A stretch of DNA of 64,000 bases, from positions 171,658 through 235,657 of the forward strand of contig JACTAT010000133.1 of the NCBI GenBank assembly GCA_014526335.1. Reading direction: 5' to 3'. Below are positions 18,874-60,000 of the stretch, one piece after another (the first letter of the stretch is position 1; every line of letters begins with the position of its first letter). Source of the DNA: Chrysaora quinquecirrha (taxonomy: Eukaryota; Cnidaria; Scyphozoa; Semaeostomeae; Pelagiidae). The notes below the pieces were generated by a model that did not search any database, was not told the origin of the DNA, and worked only from the letters and a program-made list of their open reading frames with translations. The position numbers and the translations under genes were made by a program.

Positions 18874-21770
18874 TATAGATTCGCTAGCGTGATTTTGCTT
18901 TTTGTGTTTCGGCTATGTTGAGCCTTCTTCAGCACCATAACTATTTATGTATATTTGTCATGAAAAACACAGAGATATTGGTTAAGGGTAATGGTTATGT
19001 TGTCTCGGAAGCTGTTTATAACTGCAGTCGCAGTTTAAAGTAGGGTATAATAATTTTTTGTGCGGCAGATAGCGGGAAAAACACCCGAAAAACATTCAAC
19101 ACAAATATTTTTGTTCGGATATTTGATAACATAATGGCGGAAGAAGGCCACTTTGAAATCTTTTTTTAAAGAATTCTCCTTTTGAAGATGAAAGGAGACC
19201 GATGAGCTTTGCTGTCTGCAAGAACAAAGACCTCATTTGCATATCAGAAAATTTTAAGATTCAACTTTAAAGTACTAACGTTTTGTAAGATATCATATTA
19301 TAGCTCAGAGAATAACATATTTAGTACATATTTAACAAACCTATGATGGCTTTTTTAAATATAATTTAAAAATTGCCACCGATTTTCAAAATTAGAAGTT
19401 GCCAACTTCAAAATACATAAGTATTTAATATGGAAGGACCTATATTTGATATTGTTCATATATACCAAACAGTCGTTTGAATATAACACCGATAACACAT
19501 AGAAGTTCCCTTCGCTTTTCCAAAATGGTAGCTGTTTTTTCCTTCATCTTTGTCATGACCTTGTTGGGCCTACGGAAGTTTTTGCACCTTTATTAACCTT
19601 TATCACTCTCTGTGTCCATCTCTATGGCCCATCTATGCCTCAAATACTTACATACATTCACAGCAATACAGTAAGGATTTTCGTTTAGTTCTTATTTTCA
19701 TTACTCATTTTCAATCCATAATTTTGAACAAAGTCAACAGAGGGAAGGGACAGAATATATACTGTGATTGAAAGGAATAAACTTTGAACAAAGTCAGTTG
19801 ATAAAGGGACACAGGGACAGAATTCGTCCTCACTTCTCAGGGGCTTATCCAGGTTTCTATCACAGGAGGTGGCTGGTGGAGATACGGGGTTTGGGGACAG
19901 CGCCCCCAGATAAATTTCGTAATAATCAACAAAAATTACCGTTATAATTAATCAGTAGCATTTATCATGAAACTCAGAGCCGGATAATCAATAGTCTTTA
20001 ATTTGTCTAAATCTTTGTAATAAATCTGTTGAATATATTATGAAGTGTCTCATGTATCAAACATAAACGACTTACTGTATCCACTAAACAAAAAAAAAAA
20101 ACGATTTTTCTTTTCTACAAAAATAAAGTAGTATTAGTATCAGAATTGGACTACATCCTACAATACAAGGTACAAGAAATAGCGCCTACAGTCTTGTGGG
20201 TTAAGCTTTACGTTCAAGGCTTAATCTGACTATTAACGCACTGTTATCTCGGCCTGTTTTCAATCTGGTCACATACATTTGGTTTTTATAAACGTAACTC
20301 TTAAATATAAACGGGCGGATGCTCCAAAAGGCAAAAATGATGAGGCTGTTTTAGAAATTGGACGCCGCACATAAAGAAGACATTGTGAGCAAACAAAGGC
20401 ACTAGTTTTTTCCAGCGTCTTGATATTTGGAGTTTTGCCGACAACGTCAATCTGGCTGTTTTCATGTTTTAAGGAGACGCTAGAGCTTTTCATAGTTTCA
20501 GAAGCTGCAACAGCAAATTCCGCAGTTAAAAATTGCGATTAATGTTGTATTTTGCCATTGTTACGAGGACCTATCGTAAAACTGTGACAAAACAAATTCA
20601 AGGAAACGGTGGGATAAAATAAAAATTTCTGTGGCTAGTTGTACACTTAGGCCGTAGTACGCCGATAGGTAGGTAGGCGTCGCCACCATATAAAGCTGCA
20701 TAACAAATTTTAATCAAGACACTACAGTATCTTGTTGCCAAAGACCGCGTTCTTATTGGCGGTTACGTCCTGTTGCTAAAACAGCCTATTAAGAGGACAG
20801 AGGGGGATGCCACGGCATCAACTATCCATGTATTACCAAACCAAGGAATTTGTTAACAAATAACAGTTGCATAGTCGCTTCGCATGACCAAGTGCTGTCA
20901 GCAAATACGCAGCTTTCTCGTCAAACACTAAAGTTTTGGCTAAACTAGGTGACATTCGGCGTCTTAATATAAGAGTGACAAGTAAGCAAGATGTCCCCCG
21001 AATCACAGAGTGGAGACATGTTTCTATGGTCATTGAGAAACATTTGCGTGTCTCTCGCAGCAAATTTTGTCGCGCGCCCGTTGTGGATAAACTATGGGAC
21101 ATCGAGGGGACAAGTCAGGTATGACAATTCCACGTGCAACTTGTCTCCTAGTTTTGCCAGGCCTAACAGTCAAGTCAACGGATATAAAAGTGGCGAACGC
21201 CAAGGGCTTAGGGAAGTCTATGAATAAAATATTGTCTCGTGGTAATGAACAATAAACTGCTTCTATTGTGCAGGAGGAAAAACCATTGCCGTGACAAACT
21301 AGCATTCAAATTCAAAGCAACTGAATAGGCTGTTTTTAAAATGCAAGCCCTTGGCTCCGTTGATTTCTTATAAGGTTTGATGGGATCGACTATTTTCCAA
21401 TTAAAAATCAGGAAAAGTAAGGCCCTTACTAAAGCCGAGGAGAATTTATTTTAGACGAAACATGCGCAAACGTATAACGCTCCCAGACCTTCCTATAGTT
21501 AATATGAAATGAATTTCAGAATAATTATTTCAAATAAGCTTAAGGATATTCGTAGCTTAATGTTAATAGAAATCACATAGTTATGTGTCATCGCATAAAA
21601 ACTACGTGAATCATATGCAAATCTTTTTGAATACTTTTGCTCAATTACACTAAATTCTATGAACAAATAGAATAAGAGATTTTCCAACTTTCAGATAATT
21701 CCATTCTTCAAAAATTTTATACCTCAGACATCGTCCATGTTACCATGTTCTTTCAGCCTCTTTCTCAATA
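18874..21770. other. Intergenic DNA, no gene recognised
   Basis: Mostly AT-rich. A more GC-balanced patch at 20830-21310 holds several 60-90-codon frames on both strands without recognisable domains, and a TATA-like TATAAAAG at 21183 on the plus strand. I can assign nothing with confidence. Confidence 0.35.
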
Positions 21771-50048
<28,278 letters not shown>

Positions 50049-50545
50049 TTTGTAGTTAGATTCGAGTTTCCGTGTCTGAAGAGGCTCCACCCGCGCTACA
50101 CAAGGCGAACACATAAACAAGAGTATCGGTTTACAGCAACCAATCTTTGTTGTTTGCTGCTTTCATAGTTTTGTAAGGAAAAATAAGGATTATATATCTA
50201 TTCTGGTCCTGTTTGTTACATTGGCTTTCCGTGAAATACGGAACTACGGAACAGGGAATGAATGGAACGGGACTTGAAAAGAACGATGGAATGCAGCATT
50301 CAAAACTATTTGAAAGCCGGTGGTAAAAACTGGAAGGAAGAGACGGTTCGCTATAATCCTGGTCAAAAAAGTCTTTTCAAGACTCTCAATAGTTGGGAGC
50401 TTGGTTGTAGATTCTCTTTGTAAATCAAGAGCAAATCAAGTATTGTTCAGATTGAGGGATCGGGTTGATCTGCTGAGCAGTTATCAGATTCTTTAACAAT
50501 GGACGAGTGTTGAACGAGCTACTCCATAACTCTAAAATTTTATAA

Positions 50546-51092
50546 TTTGCAAGCGAGCAAGCCAATAAAACCAAACAAAAACATGCAAGTAAACAAGAAA
50601 GCAAGCAAGCAAGTGAGCGAACAAAAAAGCATACATGTAAGCAAGAAAGCAAGCATTCAAGTAAACAAGCAAGCAAGAAAACAAAAAAGCAAGCAAGCAA
50701 GCCAGAAAGCAAACCAGCAAGCCAAGAAGCAAGCAGTCGAGCAAGCAAGCAAGCAAGTAAACAAGCACGCAAGTTAACTAGCAAGCAATCACGTAAACAA
50801 TCAAGCAAACAAGCAAGCAAGCAAGCATAATAGAAGAAGAAAACATGCAAGTAAGTATGCTAACAAGCAAGCAACCACGCAAGCAAGCAATCAGACAAGC
50901 AAGCGAAAAAGCAAGCAAGCAAACAACCGAGCAAACAAGGTAACAAGTCAGCAAGCAAGCAACCAAGCAAGCAAAGATGAAAGCAAGCAAGCCGGCAAAC
51001 AAGCAGGTAAACCAACAAGCAAGCAATCAAGCAAACAAACAAGCAAGCTTGCAGGCAAGCAATCAAGAAAACAAACAAGCAAGCAAGCAAAT
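50546..51092. repeat. AAGC-type tetranucleotide microsatellite
   Basis: About 550 bp of imperfect CAAG repeats (AAGCAAGCAAG with GTAAACAAG variants), 0.5 kb upstream of the carotenoid oxygenase start. Leu/Ala/Cys-rich minus frames and Lys/Gln/Ser-rich plus frames here are repeat translations. Confidence 0.95.
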
Positions 51093-51580
51093 CCGTAATT
51101 AATTTTGTTAACGAAGATCGGGATCTGAGGCAGCTATTCAGCTGGTGTTATCCTGGAAAAATGCATGCTGCATGCGATTCGATACCTTACGCCAGCCAGG
51201 TACCACACTTTACACATATTAATATGCAAAGAAGTAAGTACTTGTGTGGTACGATTCTGCAACTGTAGTTTATATTTAGTAGCCATTTCTGTTACTACTC
51301 ATCTAACCGTTCTCCATTCCGTTCCCTATACTTTCCTCACTCTGTGCTGTTCCCAAATTCCCATTCCGTCTTTTATAGGTGGCCAAGAGATATTATTAAA
51401 GCTTAAATAAGCTCGGTTTCACTGTCATTTGATCGTGTGGTTTCTCAGTATTTGCCGTCCATCCTTGGCCGAATAAATAGAATCTCTTTTCTGTTGTTAT
51501 CATGTGATCTCCTTGACAACGTTTGCTTAAGTCCAAATCAAATCCTCCAGTGAATATCCAAACACAGCCGCGCCATCGCA

Positions 51581-52335
51581 ATGTCCGAAGGACAATTATC
51601 AGCATCACAATCGTCATCATAATCATCATCGAAATGGTTATCATCATCAAAATTTTTATCGTTATCATTATCATCATCATTATCGTCTTTTTCATCGTCA
51701 TCAACATGATCATCATCATCATCACCATCATAATCATCATCAACCAAACAATCATCATTATCTGATTCTCATCATTATCACTGATATCATCATCATCATT
51801 GTCATCCTCATCATCAGCATCATCATCATCATCATTGTCATCTTCATCATCAACATCATCATCATAATCAACATAATTATCATCATCATCATGCTGACCG
51901 ACGAAACAATTACATTATGCCATTCTTATCATTATCATCGACATCATCATCATCATCAAAGTTATCATGATTATGATCATTCGTCTTTGACGCAACAGAA
52001 GATTCGACTCTAGTCTTATTATGCAAATGAGACTTTCAGAATTTTCTGATTGGATAAAAAATCCAATTAACTACAGTAAATAAGAACTTCGACGACTTCT
52101 GCCAAATACTTGGCACAATGAATCATCTACTTGTTTACGAATTCCTTTGTCAAATAGTTGGTTCTCATGATGACCAATTACGGCGACTTCAAAGTCTACT
52201 TCCTCGTAATTGTGGTTTATCTATTGTTACATTTTGGCAGAAAAAGCGTCTGTGTGTCTATGGATGGATACATACATACATGTATACATACCTACATGCG
52301 TTCCACAAACACCCTCTCATTATGTCCTTGGACAT
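51581..52335. mobile_element. Non-autonomous element with palindromic tips and an ATC microsatellite core (copy 2)
   Basis: ATGTCCGAAGGAC at 51581-51593 and GTCCTTGGACAT at 52324-52335 (one base shorter than the perfect inverse) bracket an ATC microsatellite and a right part similar to 23895-24046 (GTGGTTTATC, GGCAGAAAAAGCGTCTGTGT, CATGCGTTCCAC). The layout is as in copy 1, but the microsatellite shows ATC, not GAT, on the same strand relative to the right part. Confidence 0.5.
51594..51975. repeat. ATC-rich trinucleotide microsatellite
   Basis: Imperfect ATC repeats with occasional GTC and ATT. Met/Ile- and Asp-rich open frames are repeat translations. Confidence 0.95.
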
Positions 52336-52340
52336 AAAAA

Positions 52341-52982
52341 GTGACACCAGTGAGACCGATATCATTGTCAGTTGAAGAGAAGTTGTCTTGAGAAGACTTC
52401 CTCGATTAAGCGCGCCGGGCGATTATTTAAATCTGTCTTTAAAAGGAGAATTTATTTCAAAATTAATGAATAAACTAACTTCTGACGAAAACTAAGTTTC
52501 GCAAAAACTGAGAAAAGGTGTCTTTTGATTCCTTCCATCAGGAGCTTGCAAGTACACTATGAAACGAGTGTCTGGGACCAACATGATGGGTGGCTCAATC
52601 CAAAGGGGGGCAATTATTCGAGGGAGGATGCTTATTCGAGGAAGTACGGTAGTTTTTACAAAGAATTCTTGGGACAAGAACATGTTTGCTGTTTGGAGGT
52701 GTCAATTGAACAGAGGTTTCTGGAGTCTTAAAAGGTTATAGGAGGTTCCTCTGTAAAACAAAGCTCTGAAAGTTTCGCTCCAAAAGTGAGCAAAATTTAC
52801 TGCTCTTCAAGAAAACACTCCATTATACAAATGACACCAGTTGTAGAGATTTTCCCCTTCAAAAGAACTGCTTCAGCGTTTCCATTAGTTCATCTGCCAA
52901 AACGTTTAACCAGTCGTAATCTAGAGAAATGGCGAATACTTTCTCACGTTATGTGTTCATGGCTACTAAACTCTACAGCTAC
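52341..52982. other. Intergenic DNA with a TATTCGAGG-type repeat
   Basis: GCAATTATTCGAGGGAGGAT and GCTTATTCGAGGAAGTACGG at 52610-52650 look like the end of a dispersed DNA element. No gene is recognised. Confidence 0.35.
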
Positions 52983-53285
52983 TTAATATAATTTTAGGAC
53001 GGGTATGTGGCCTATAAGCCGCTGAATGTATGCCACCCATTTTGGTCCTTTATTCCCTAGCTCGAGGTCAATTTTTAAAACGTCCCCGTCGTGTCCCCGA
53101 CAAGCTGGAATAATGTCATCGTAAGAGTATCTATAAAGATCTGCTAACTTTTCTGATTTTTCGTTCCCTGAAAAGATACTGTAGGTTTGATTAAGACTGG
53201 TGTGTTGGAAATACAAATCGACAGTACTACAACCTTGGACAAAATATATTGAGACAACCAAAGGATTCCGTGTAATACTAAACAT
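52983..53285 (-). CDS. Unrecognised 100-codon ORF
   Basis: Open frame with ATG at 53285. The second half (YRYSYDDIIPACRGHDGDVL, then LELGNKGPKWVAYIQRLIGH) looks like real protein, with ordinary residue use, but I recognise no family. It lies 3' of the mannosidase gene and upstream of the carotenoid oxygenase gene on the same strand. It may be a single exon of an unseen gene or part of a transposon. Confidence 0.35.
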   Translation of the reverse strand: MFSITRNPLVVSIYFVQGCSTVDLYFQHTSLNQTYSIFSGNEKSEKLADLYRYSYDDIIPACRGHDGDVLKIDLELGNKGPKWVAYIQRLIGHIPVLKLY

Positions 53286-53744
53286 TCCTTAACTTAAGCT
53301 TCGCTAATCAATAATACAACCCCTACTCCCCTTGGATCAGTGTCGAGTGATAATGGAAAGAATTCCACGCCATTTGATCAACACTGAGTGAGGGGGGAGG
53401 GGTGAAATGCGAAGATAAGATAAATATTAATGAAAACTTCAGTTTGTCTCAATTGTTTCAAATATTGTAGTTAGGATTTGAAAAAGATATTGAAAGATTC
53501 TGCTATCTTACGAAATCTCTCTCAACTCATCTGATTAGGTAGGATTTTAGATCTCTTGAAGCTACATGTAAAACGGAAGAAATGCAACTCCGAAAATAGG
53601 GGCAAAGCATTAGGGGTAGACTTCGTAAAATAAAGCAAAGGATACGACAAGCAATGAAAAAGAAACACCCAAATAAAATGTAAAATTTCATGTTTTCAAA
53701 GTATCTACCCAGGAATTTCTAAGAATTAGTACTTGACTTATTAA
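53286..53744. other. 3' flank of the mannosidase gene
   Basis: No gene seen; AT-rich with a small G-rich patch (GAGGGGGGAGGGG at 53391). It should contain the 3' UTR of the mannosidase transcript. Confidence 0.35.
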
Positions 53745-54080
53745 TTAGATTCCCTTTTTCCATATTGGCAAAGGATGTGCCTCTGTATTAAATACATAAT
53801 TGTCTAAAGAAACTAGATTGTCCTCACCAAATAGCAAGAGCATATATTTTAAAGTTTCACCAAGAAAGAAGGATTCCATTTTGTCTCTAAAATCTGGTTG
53901 ATCAGGATTTAAAACATTATTTATACTAGAATATCCACCCCCTTCAATTTTGGTGTATTTTTCAAACGCTTGAAATATTTTCCATCCTTGTTCCTGGTAT
54001 TTCTTATCACCGGTCAGTCTGTACAGAATGAACATTGACTCAACTGTTTCAGGACGAAGCAAGTTGTGCGAATCAGCAGG
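53745..54080 (-). CDS. MAN1B1: Mannosidase last exon
   Basis: 336 bp, acceptor TTTTGTTGCAG, stop TAA at 53745-53747. It encodes [44 protein letters not shown] and [11 protein letters not shown]. The final Thr-Glu-Ala-His motif near the C-terminus is the GH47 calcium-binding region. Confidence 0.92.
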   Translation of the reverse strand, partial: PADSHNLLRPETVESMFILYRLTGDKKYQEQGWKIFQAFEKYTKIEGGGYSSINNVLNPDQPDFRDKMESFFLGETLKYMLLLFGEDNLVSLDNYVFNTEAHPLPIWKKGI

Positions 54081-57000
54081 CTGCAACAAAATTAATTTCC
54101 GCATTAACGGTGCATACTTTCGCAGGAAGGTGTTTTTAAGGGAAAAGTGTCGCGAAATTTGAACAAATTTGCGAAATTGATACCCGCGAAAAATATTTTC
54201 GCGCCAATATTTCTGAAAATTGAATACATGATGTACCAAATATTTGATTAAGAAAAGGCTGGAACAACGGACACGCTAGAAATAAATTATGGCTTTTGGA
54301 TTTTATATTCTCTGGCATGTTTTCTCTTTATGGTATTTGAGCAAAACATGAAAAGGCAATTTTTTAAATCCAACGACGATTTATCAACCCTATCCCCAGG
54401 AAGATTAAAGAAACAAGTGAAATGAAGATAACACACAGAAGAGAAGCCCATGGGAACTATCAAATGATAACAGAACAAATTCATTGCTTGCACTTTTGTG
54501 GCGTCTCGGTTATATTATCAAAACAAGCGCTATATTTTAAAAAAGCCAGTCTGATAAATTGTCGCACGCACACAGTTGGAAGGAAGCGCTTCGTCAGATT
54601 CTTCAAGCGACAAACTAAACTTTCGCGAAAAAAATTTTCGCGGGAAGGAACTTTGACGACTTGAAGAAAACGTCAAATTTCTGGAATCATCTCTCGCGAA
54701 TCCATTAAATTATCTTTTCAACGGAGTACAGTAGCCGCAAATTAATCACGTAAATTTCGTGTTCAATAAACTTTCGCTGGAATAAATTCTGCGAATTCCG
54801 TATTTTCGAATTTTCGCACGAAATATGGTCGCAAACTTGAAAAATGCGAAAATGTGTTAATTGAAGATGAAGAAAATTGAAAATCATAAGTTTTTGTTTC
54901 TATCGTACCTTAACGATGATATCTTTACCGCCATTTTGAAGATTGAAGTAAGCGATTTCTGGGCTTAAACCCGTAGGCATGTCAGTATACATCCTATAGC
55001 ATGTCTCCAAAAGGTCTTTGGCGAAATTCAGATGTTTGATATCGAGGCCGAAATGATGCCCAAGTGCTAACGTGCCAGGAAGAAAACAAACTAAATGATC
55101 CTAAATGTAATAAGAAAATGGGATTAGTATCAACATAGGAGTTTTTAGAACAAAAAATCTAAAAACAACAACAACAACATCAAGAGTAGAAACGAATTCA
55201 TAACGGCAAACAAACAAATAACGAACAACAACAGCAACAAATAACAGCAGAAACGATAAAAAGGGCAACAGCAAGAACAAAAGCAATAACGACAAGACGG
55301 AAAGGGACATGAATTCTAGTAAATGTGCGCTCGACCCATGACATCAGCAGCTAATACCATATCATTTATACAGGCAATAGACCTTTTCCAGGAGGCCTGG
55401 GCTGACACGACATATTGCTTGAAGATGGCGAGCATCTTGAGTAAGAAAATCCTCTTTTCGTGCGACGGCCAGGATGGGTAGTTCAACAAATTGTGCTTCC
55501 AATTCACGATTAATTGGAGTAAAATTAAAAGAAAGAATTCGAGTCCCACCTAATCTGCCCAAGGAGGCATTAAATCAAATATTTTAAGAATTGGGAAAAA
55601 TTGCCGTTTTTAAGTCCACTGCTACCGCACTTTACCCCTGGCCTGGATTCATTAGCATATAGCAGGCTGCAGCTACACATGACACTCGAAACTATCGACC
55701 AGGTATCCATTTATACACCAAAGTTTATCTCCTTTGTGAGTATTGCGTGTTAAACACTGGGCCACAAAGGCCATAATGTGATGTGGTAACGTGATTTCTA
55801 TAATAAGAATAAGGCCTTGCACAACAATGAAGTAGTCGTGTCTCATTCCACTAGGCAGTGCTACTTGGGGTCTAAGGTTACTGTGTACATTGAAAAATTG
55901 GTAATGAAAAAAACAAGTTAAGTACCATTTTCGGACTGTAGGTCCATCCGTTTAAGAGTTCACCAACAAAGACTAATCCACCAGGAGATGAACGCCGTAC
56001 GAGAAGGGACTGGACACCATCGATTGCTTTCTTATATTCTTCTTTAAATCTGTTTTGGAAACAACAGTTAGGAGAGAAATTAGCGGCCCTTGTATCTAAT
56101 CTACATAAAATAACCTACATAAAACAATAAGTGTGCAATATGGCTAACCCTCTATAAAACGCCCAGGATCCGTCTTTTACAGGCAGTTTTATATAAAAAA
56201 GAAATAAACACTGAATAATATCATCTACTAGATTTTAAGACATAAAATGCAAGAAAAACAAGTACAGAATTGCGATAAGCAGTGGAGACATTTTCGGGCA
56301 TACTTAAAAAAAGTTTTTTTCGTCTGACAATCTTCAGAGTATGAACGTCATAAACAGAGCAAACAATAAACTAAAACGGAATTTATACCCAGACGCGGGC
56401 TCGAAATGCACCGATCAGGATGAAAGGCTGAACTGGCATTGTGTTTTAAACACTAATCAGCTTTCGGCGAGAAGAACAATGAAAACTAATTGAAGATTAC
56501 AAGTGAGAAAATTAACTCTTTCTGTCCACAGAGAACCGGCTTTTTGGTTTTTCGTCAACAAAGTCGCAGTGCGTAGCCGGCTTTTTGTATTATGCAACGC
56601 AACACATTGGATTGTTTTCCCGGGTCTCCCTGGTAATTGTCTAGGACCCATTCTTCTTATCACGCCAGTTGATTGTTACAGAACTTCTGTCACAGCTTTT
56701 TGTCGCAGCGTGTAGCCACCTCATGATTTCTCGGAACCGAGCATTTTCAGGAGTGTCGCGTCGCCATTTTAGGCTAAACGTCGCACTTGTGGCCGCTGCT
56801 TAATGCACAAAACAAATCTTGTTCACCAGGCTATCGGATTTCAACAATTAAAAGCCCAAAGTCAATTTTACTACTTTTTAAAAGGTTTTGTCATAGAAAG
56901 ATTGGTATACCTGATCTGTGGTGTCCAAAAAAACTGTACTGAATTTAGCGGATTTAGTAGCTCATTGGCTTAGCCAATTTCCGTTACGCATCTGAAGTTA

Positions 57001-60000
57001 AGCTTGGCCGTATGAAGACAACATCTGGATGGGTGACTTTCCGGATAGATGACAAACAACTCACTCCGCCGTATTTCGGAAGGTACGTTACTAGAGGTCT
57101 AATGCCTGGATGCGGCATGCATATAGTATTGGGTCTTAATTAGCTGAAAAGCTAGAAATAATAGTCTACTCAACATAAAGGAAAGAAAAAAGGAAAACAC
57201 GTTACAATGTTAAGACATAGCTTACTTGTTATTGGATAACCCTGACTGGATCCATTGTTTGAGAAGGTATTCATAGTAACTATCTCCACGTGCACCAAGT
57301 GTTATGGTTGATCCGGATTGAAATTCACCAGTGTCAGCACTGACAAAGATTGGAGCAAGTCCGTCTTTCTTTGGTAGACTAAACAGGTGATCCATTACAC
57401 CCTGAGCCGCTTGCTACAATAGATATATATCAACATAATGACACGAGTTCTAGACTTTTGATACATTTTGATAAAGCGTATGGCGTTAGGTACCAAATCG
57501 TGCCAACATATCATAAAACGGTAAATTGACGCCAGTAGAAATGATAAAATTGTGTTTTAGTCTGCAACATTTCTGACTTTTTTATTGTAGGTCTGTCTTC
57601 CAATTCTACACGATCGATCATCCCTTTATTCCCCACAGTCTGCAATCCCTTTGGAATTGTTTCAGGGCTTGTTTACGTGGAGGTGGGCCGACCCGGATAG
57701 CCGAGCTAGGCAAGATAATTTTTTGGAGCGTTTACATTGGAATTTTTTCCAGCTCAGTTAGCAGAATCGGCCATGCTTATTAACACATGCATTTGCTTTC
57801 TTGTCAACATTTCATCCTGTCTGATCGAGATAACTCACTCTCCACATCCACACAAAGTGAGCAGACAAAAGATTCTTATATTTCCCAAAGATCGCGGCCA
57901 GGCGAGATCCACGTCCTTCCCTCGCGGATCTGATTGCTCGTATCAACACAAGATTTACATTTGGCGAGCAGAGTCGTCTAACAGAGCTGGCTCGCTTCCA
58001 AGTAAACAGGCTCCTAAATTAACTTCCACTGGCTGATGTTTAACCTTTGATAGGCTCGAAACAAAAAGTAACCGTTCATAAATTGATTAACCAGTCTTAT
58101 AGCCAGTAAATCTGCATACCGCGTACGTCTACTGTTTATTTCTCCCTATAATTATTTATTCTCGATTGTATGATATTCATGAACATCAGTTCAAAAATAC
58201 ATCTCGAATAGATGAGCGTATTCTTTTGTGCCTCTTCTGAAAACGGTAGAGCTAGGAGCTGAAATCTTATTCTTTTGGTGCCATTTTACTAAATAAAAAC
58301 GGCAGACTTCACAGGCTTCAAACCCTTCCAATGAAAGTGCACCCGTTTGGTAATTCTGTTCCCAGTAGACTTCCGATAGATATCTGGTGTATTCTTCTGG
58401 GCAATTCTAAAAATGGTAAAGTTTTGAGGAGTTTGAAACCTGTTCTTGCATGTGAAGATGATAGAAGTTGACCCTACAGCAACACCTGACGTCAGCATAG
58501 CAACAGTTGGCATGTACAAAATTCAAATACAGATCGTAATACAAATAATTTTAAAGTAAATGAGCTCTAAATCCAATTCTTTAGGAACTTTTGTTTGCGA
58601 ATTTCAGCAAACCCAACCTTTTCGAGAAATTTTATTCTTTTGGCATCTTTATCCACGAATTCTTCTGTCTTCAGAGTGTACATTTTTCGGCAACAGTAAT
58701 TCAACATTGCAAAATCTGCCGTTTTTGAATTAGATAAAAGCAGAATTAGAATAAAGGAATAAAAACTGAAACATACAGCGTATTTTGGGTCTCCAGTTGC
58801 TTTACTAAGATCCTTGAACTCTAACTGAATTGTTGAGACTTCAGATAGTGAGCTATGAGGACCCCAATGTGGCGAATGACCAGTCTGCATCATCAAGTTG
58901 ACGTCAGAGTAAGGTATTTTAGATTCGGATGAAAAACCACCTTTCAGAAGTCTGTCGCCAAGCTCTTTCTGCAAAAGATTTTCACAATCTATTCTTTACA
59001 TTATTCATTTTAATACTTGTTTCAAAGAAAAGCAAAAGTGGTTGGAAAAGACCATTTCAACTAATGGCTTCGTTTTCAAAAATTATGAAAATTAGGTCAT
59101 AGAGAAATTTCGACTTCAGATTCGAATTCAGCACCTTCTTTTTAGTGTTGTGGCAAATTTGAACGCTTCTAGTCCTTAGGATGTTGATTCTATAGCGATT
59201 ATAAGTTTGAAAATTTATAAGGGGTTTGACCGTGTAAAATGACTGAGGGTGTAAAATTTCACCCCAGCGATTCTCAGTTTCTCAGTGTTGTGGAGCCACC
59301 ATTGTCTATCAACAGAGATCTGGTGATGTTTTTCTCATTATAGGGACTTTAGAGTCAGCAGGCATGGAATTGGGATGAGACATGGAAACAGCAGTGATGG
59401 AATAGTGGGATGCTATCACAATACCCTTCGGGGAGTTGACGAAAAAATAAAGGGGTTTTTTTAGACAAGCACACCATGTTCATTCAGATAACTAGGACTA
59501 AGATCAGAGTCAAATGCATGAAAAAATGTAGAAAAGAGAAGGCAGATAAATCGAGCAAAGCAGGGAGGGCAGAAGGGTAAAAAATCTGTTTGACCAACAC
59601 ATTAAAACCTTCTCTTTTCACAGATCATGTTCAGTTCGAATGATAAGCACCGACCACGTGGCGCTAACTTATAGCCGCAAAATTAAAACGCACGAGTTAT
59701 TCCGCTTCACCACAGCAACACGCCGTACAAGGAATTTATTTGCATCCATCAAAAAGCTTCAACCAGTTATGATACATACGCAAAAGCTTACCTAGCTCTA
59801 ATATGTGATGGAATAGGGGAATTACGGCATATTTGGCCAATATTAAACCCAAATAAATTACATTGAGTCGTGCCTTATATCACAACAAAACAAAGTTTAG
59901 GGCCTAATGCTGTTTCTCAATATTTCTTATATTTACGGGGAAAAACGGTTCCATACGTTTGCCATACAATATGTCATTTTTCGAAAAACAACACCAGAAA

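Noticed and set aside
20833..21305. Overlapping frames of 78-91 codons with a TATAAAAG box as a small gene
   Set aside because: Frames on both strands are equally open, none has a recognisable motif, and the TATA-like site alone is weak.
50425..51090. Leu/Ala/Cys-rich membrane-like frames
   Set aside because: They translate the CAAG tetranucleotide repeat.
51396..51765. Met/Ile/Asp-rich frames
   Set aside because: They translate the ATC microsatellite.
57737..58036. 99-codon plus frame as a gene
   Set aside because: It lies inside the MITE at 57661-58014 and in a mannosidase intron on the other strand.
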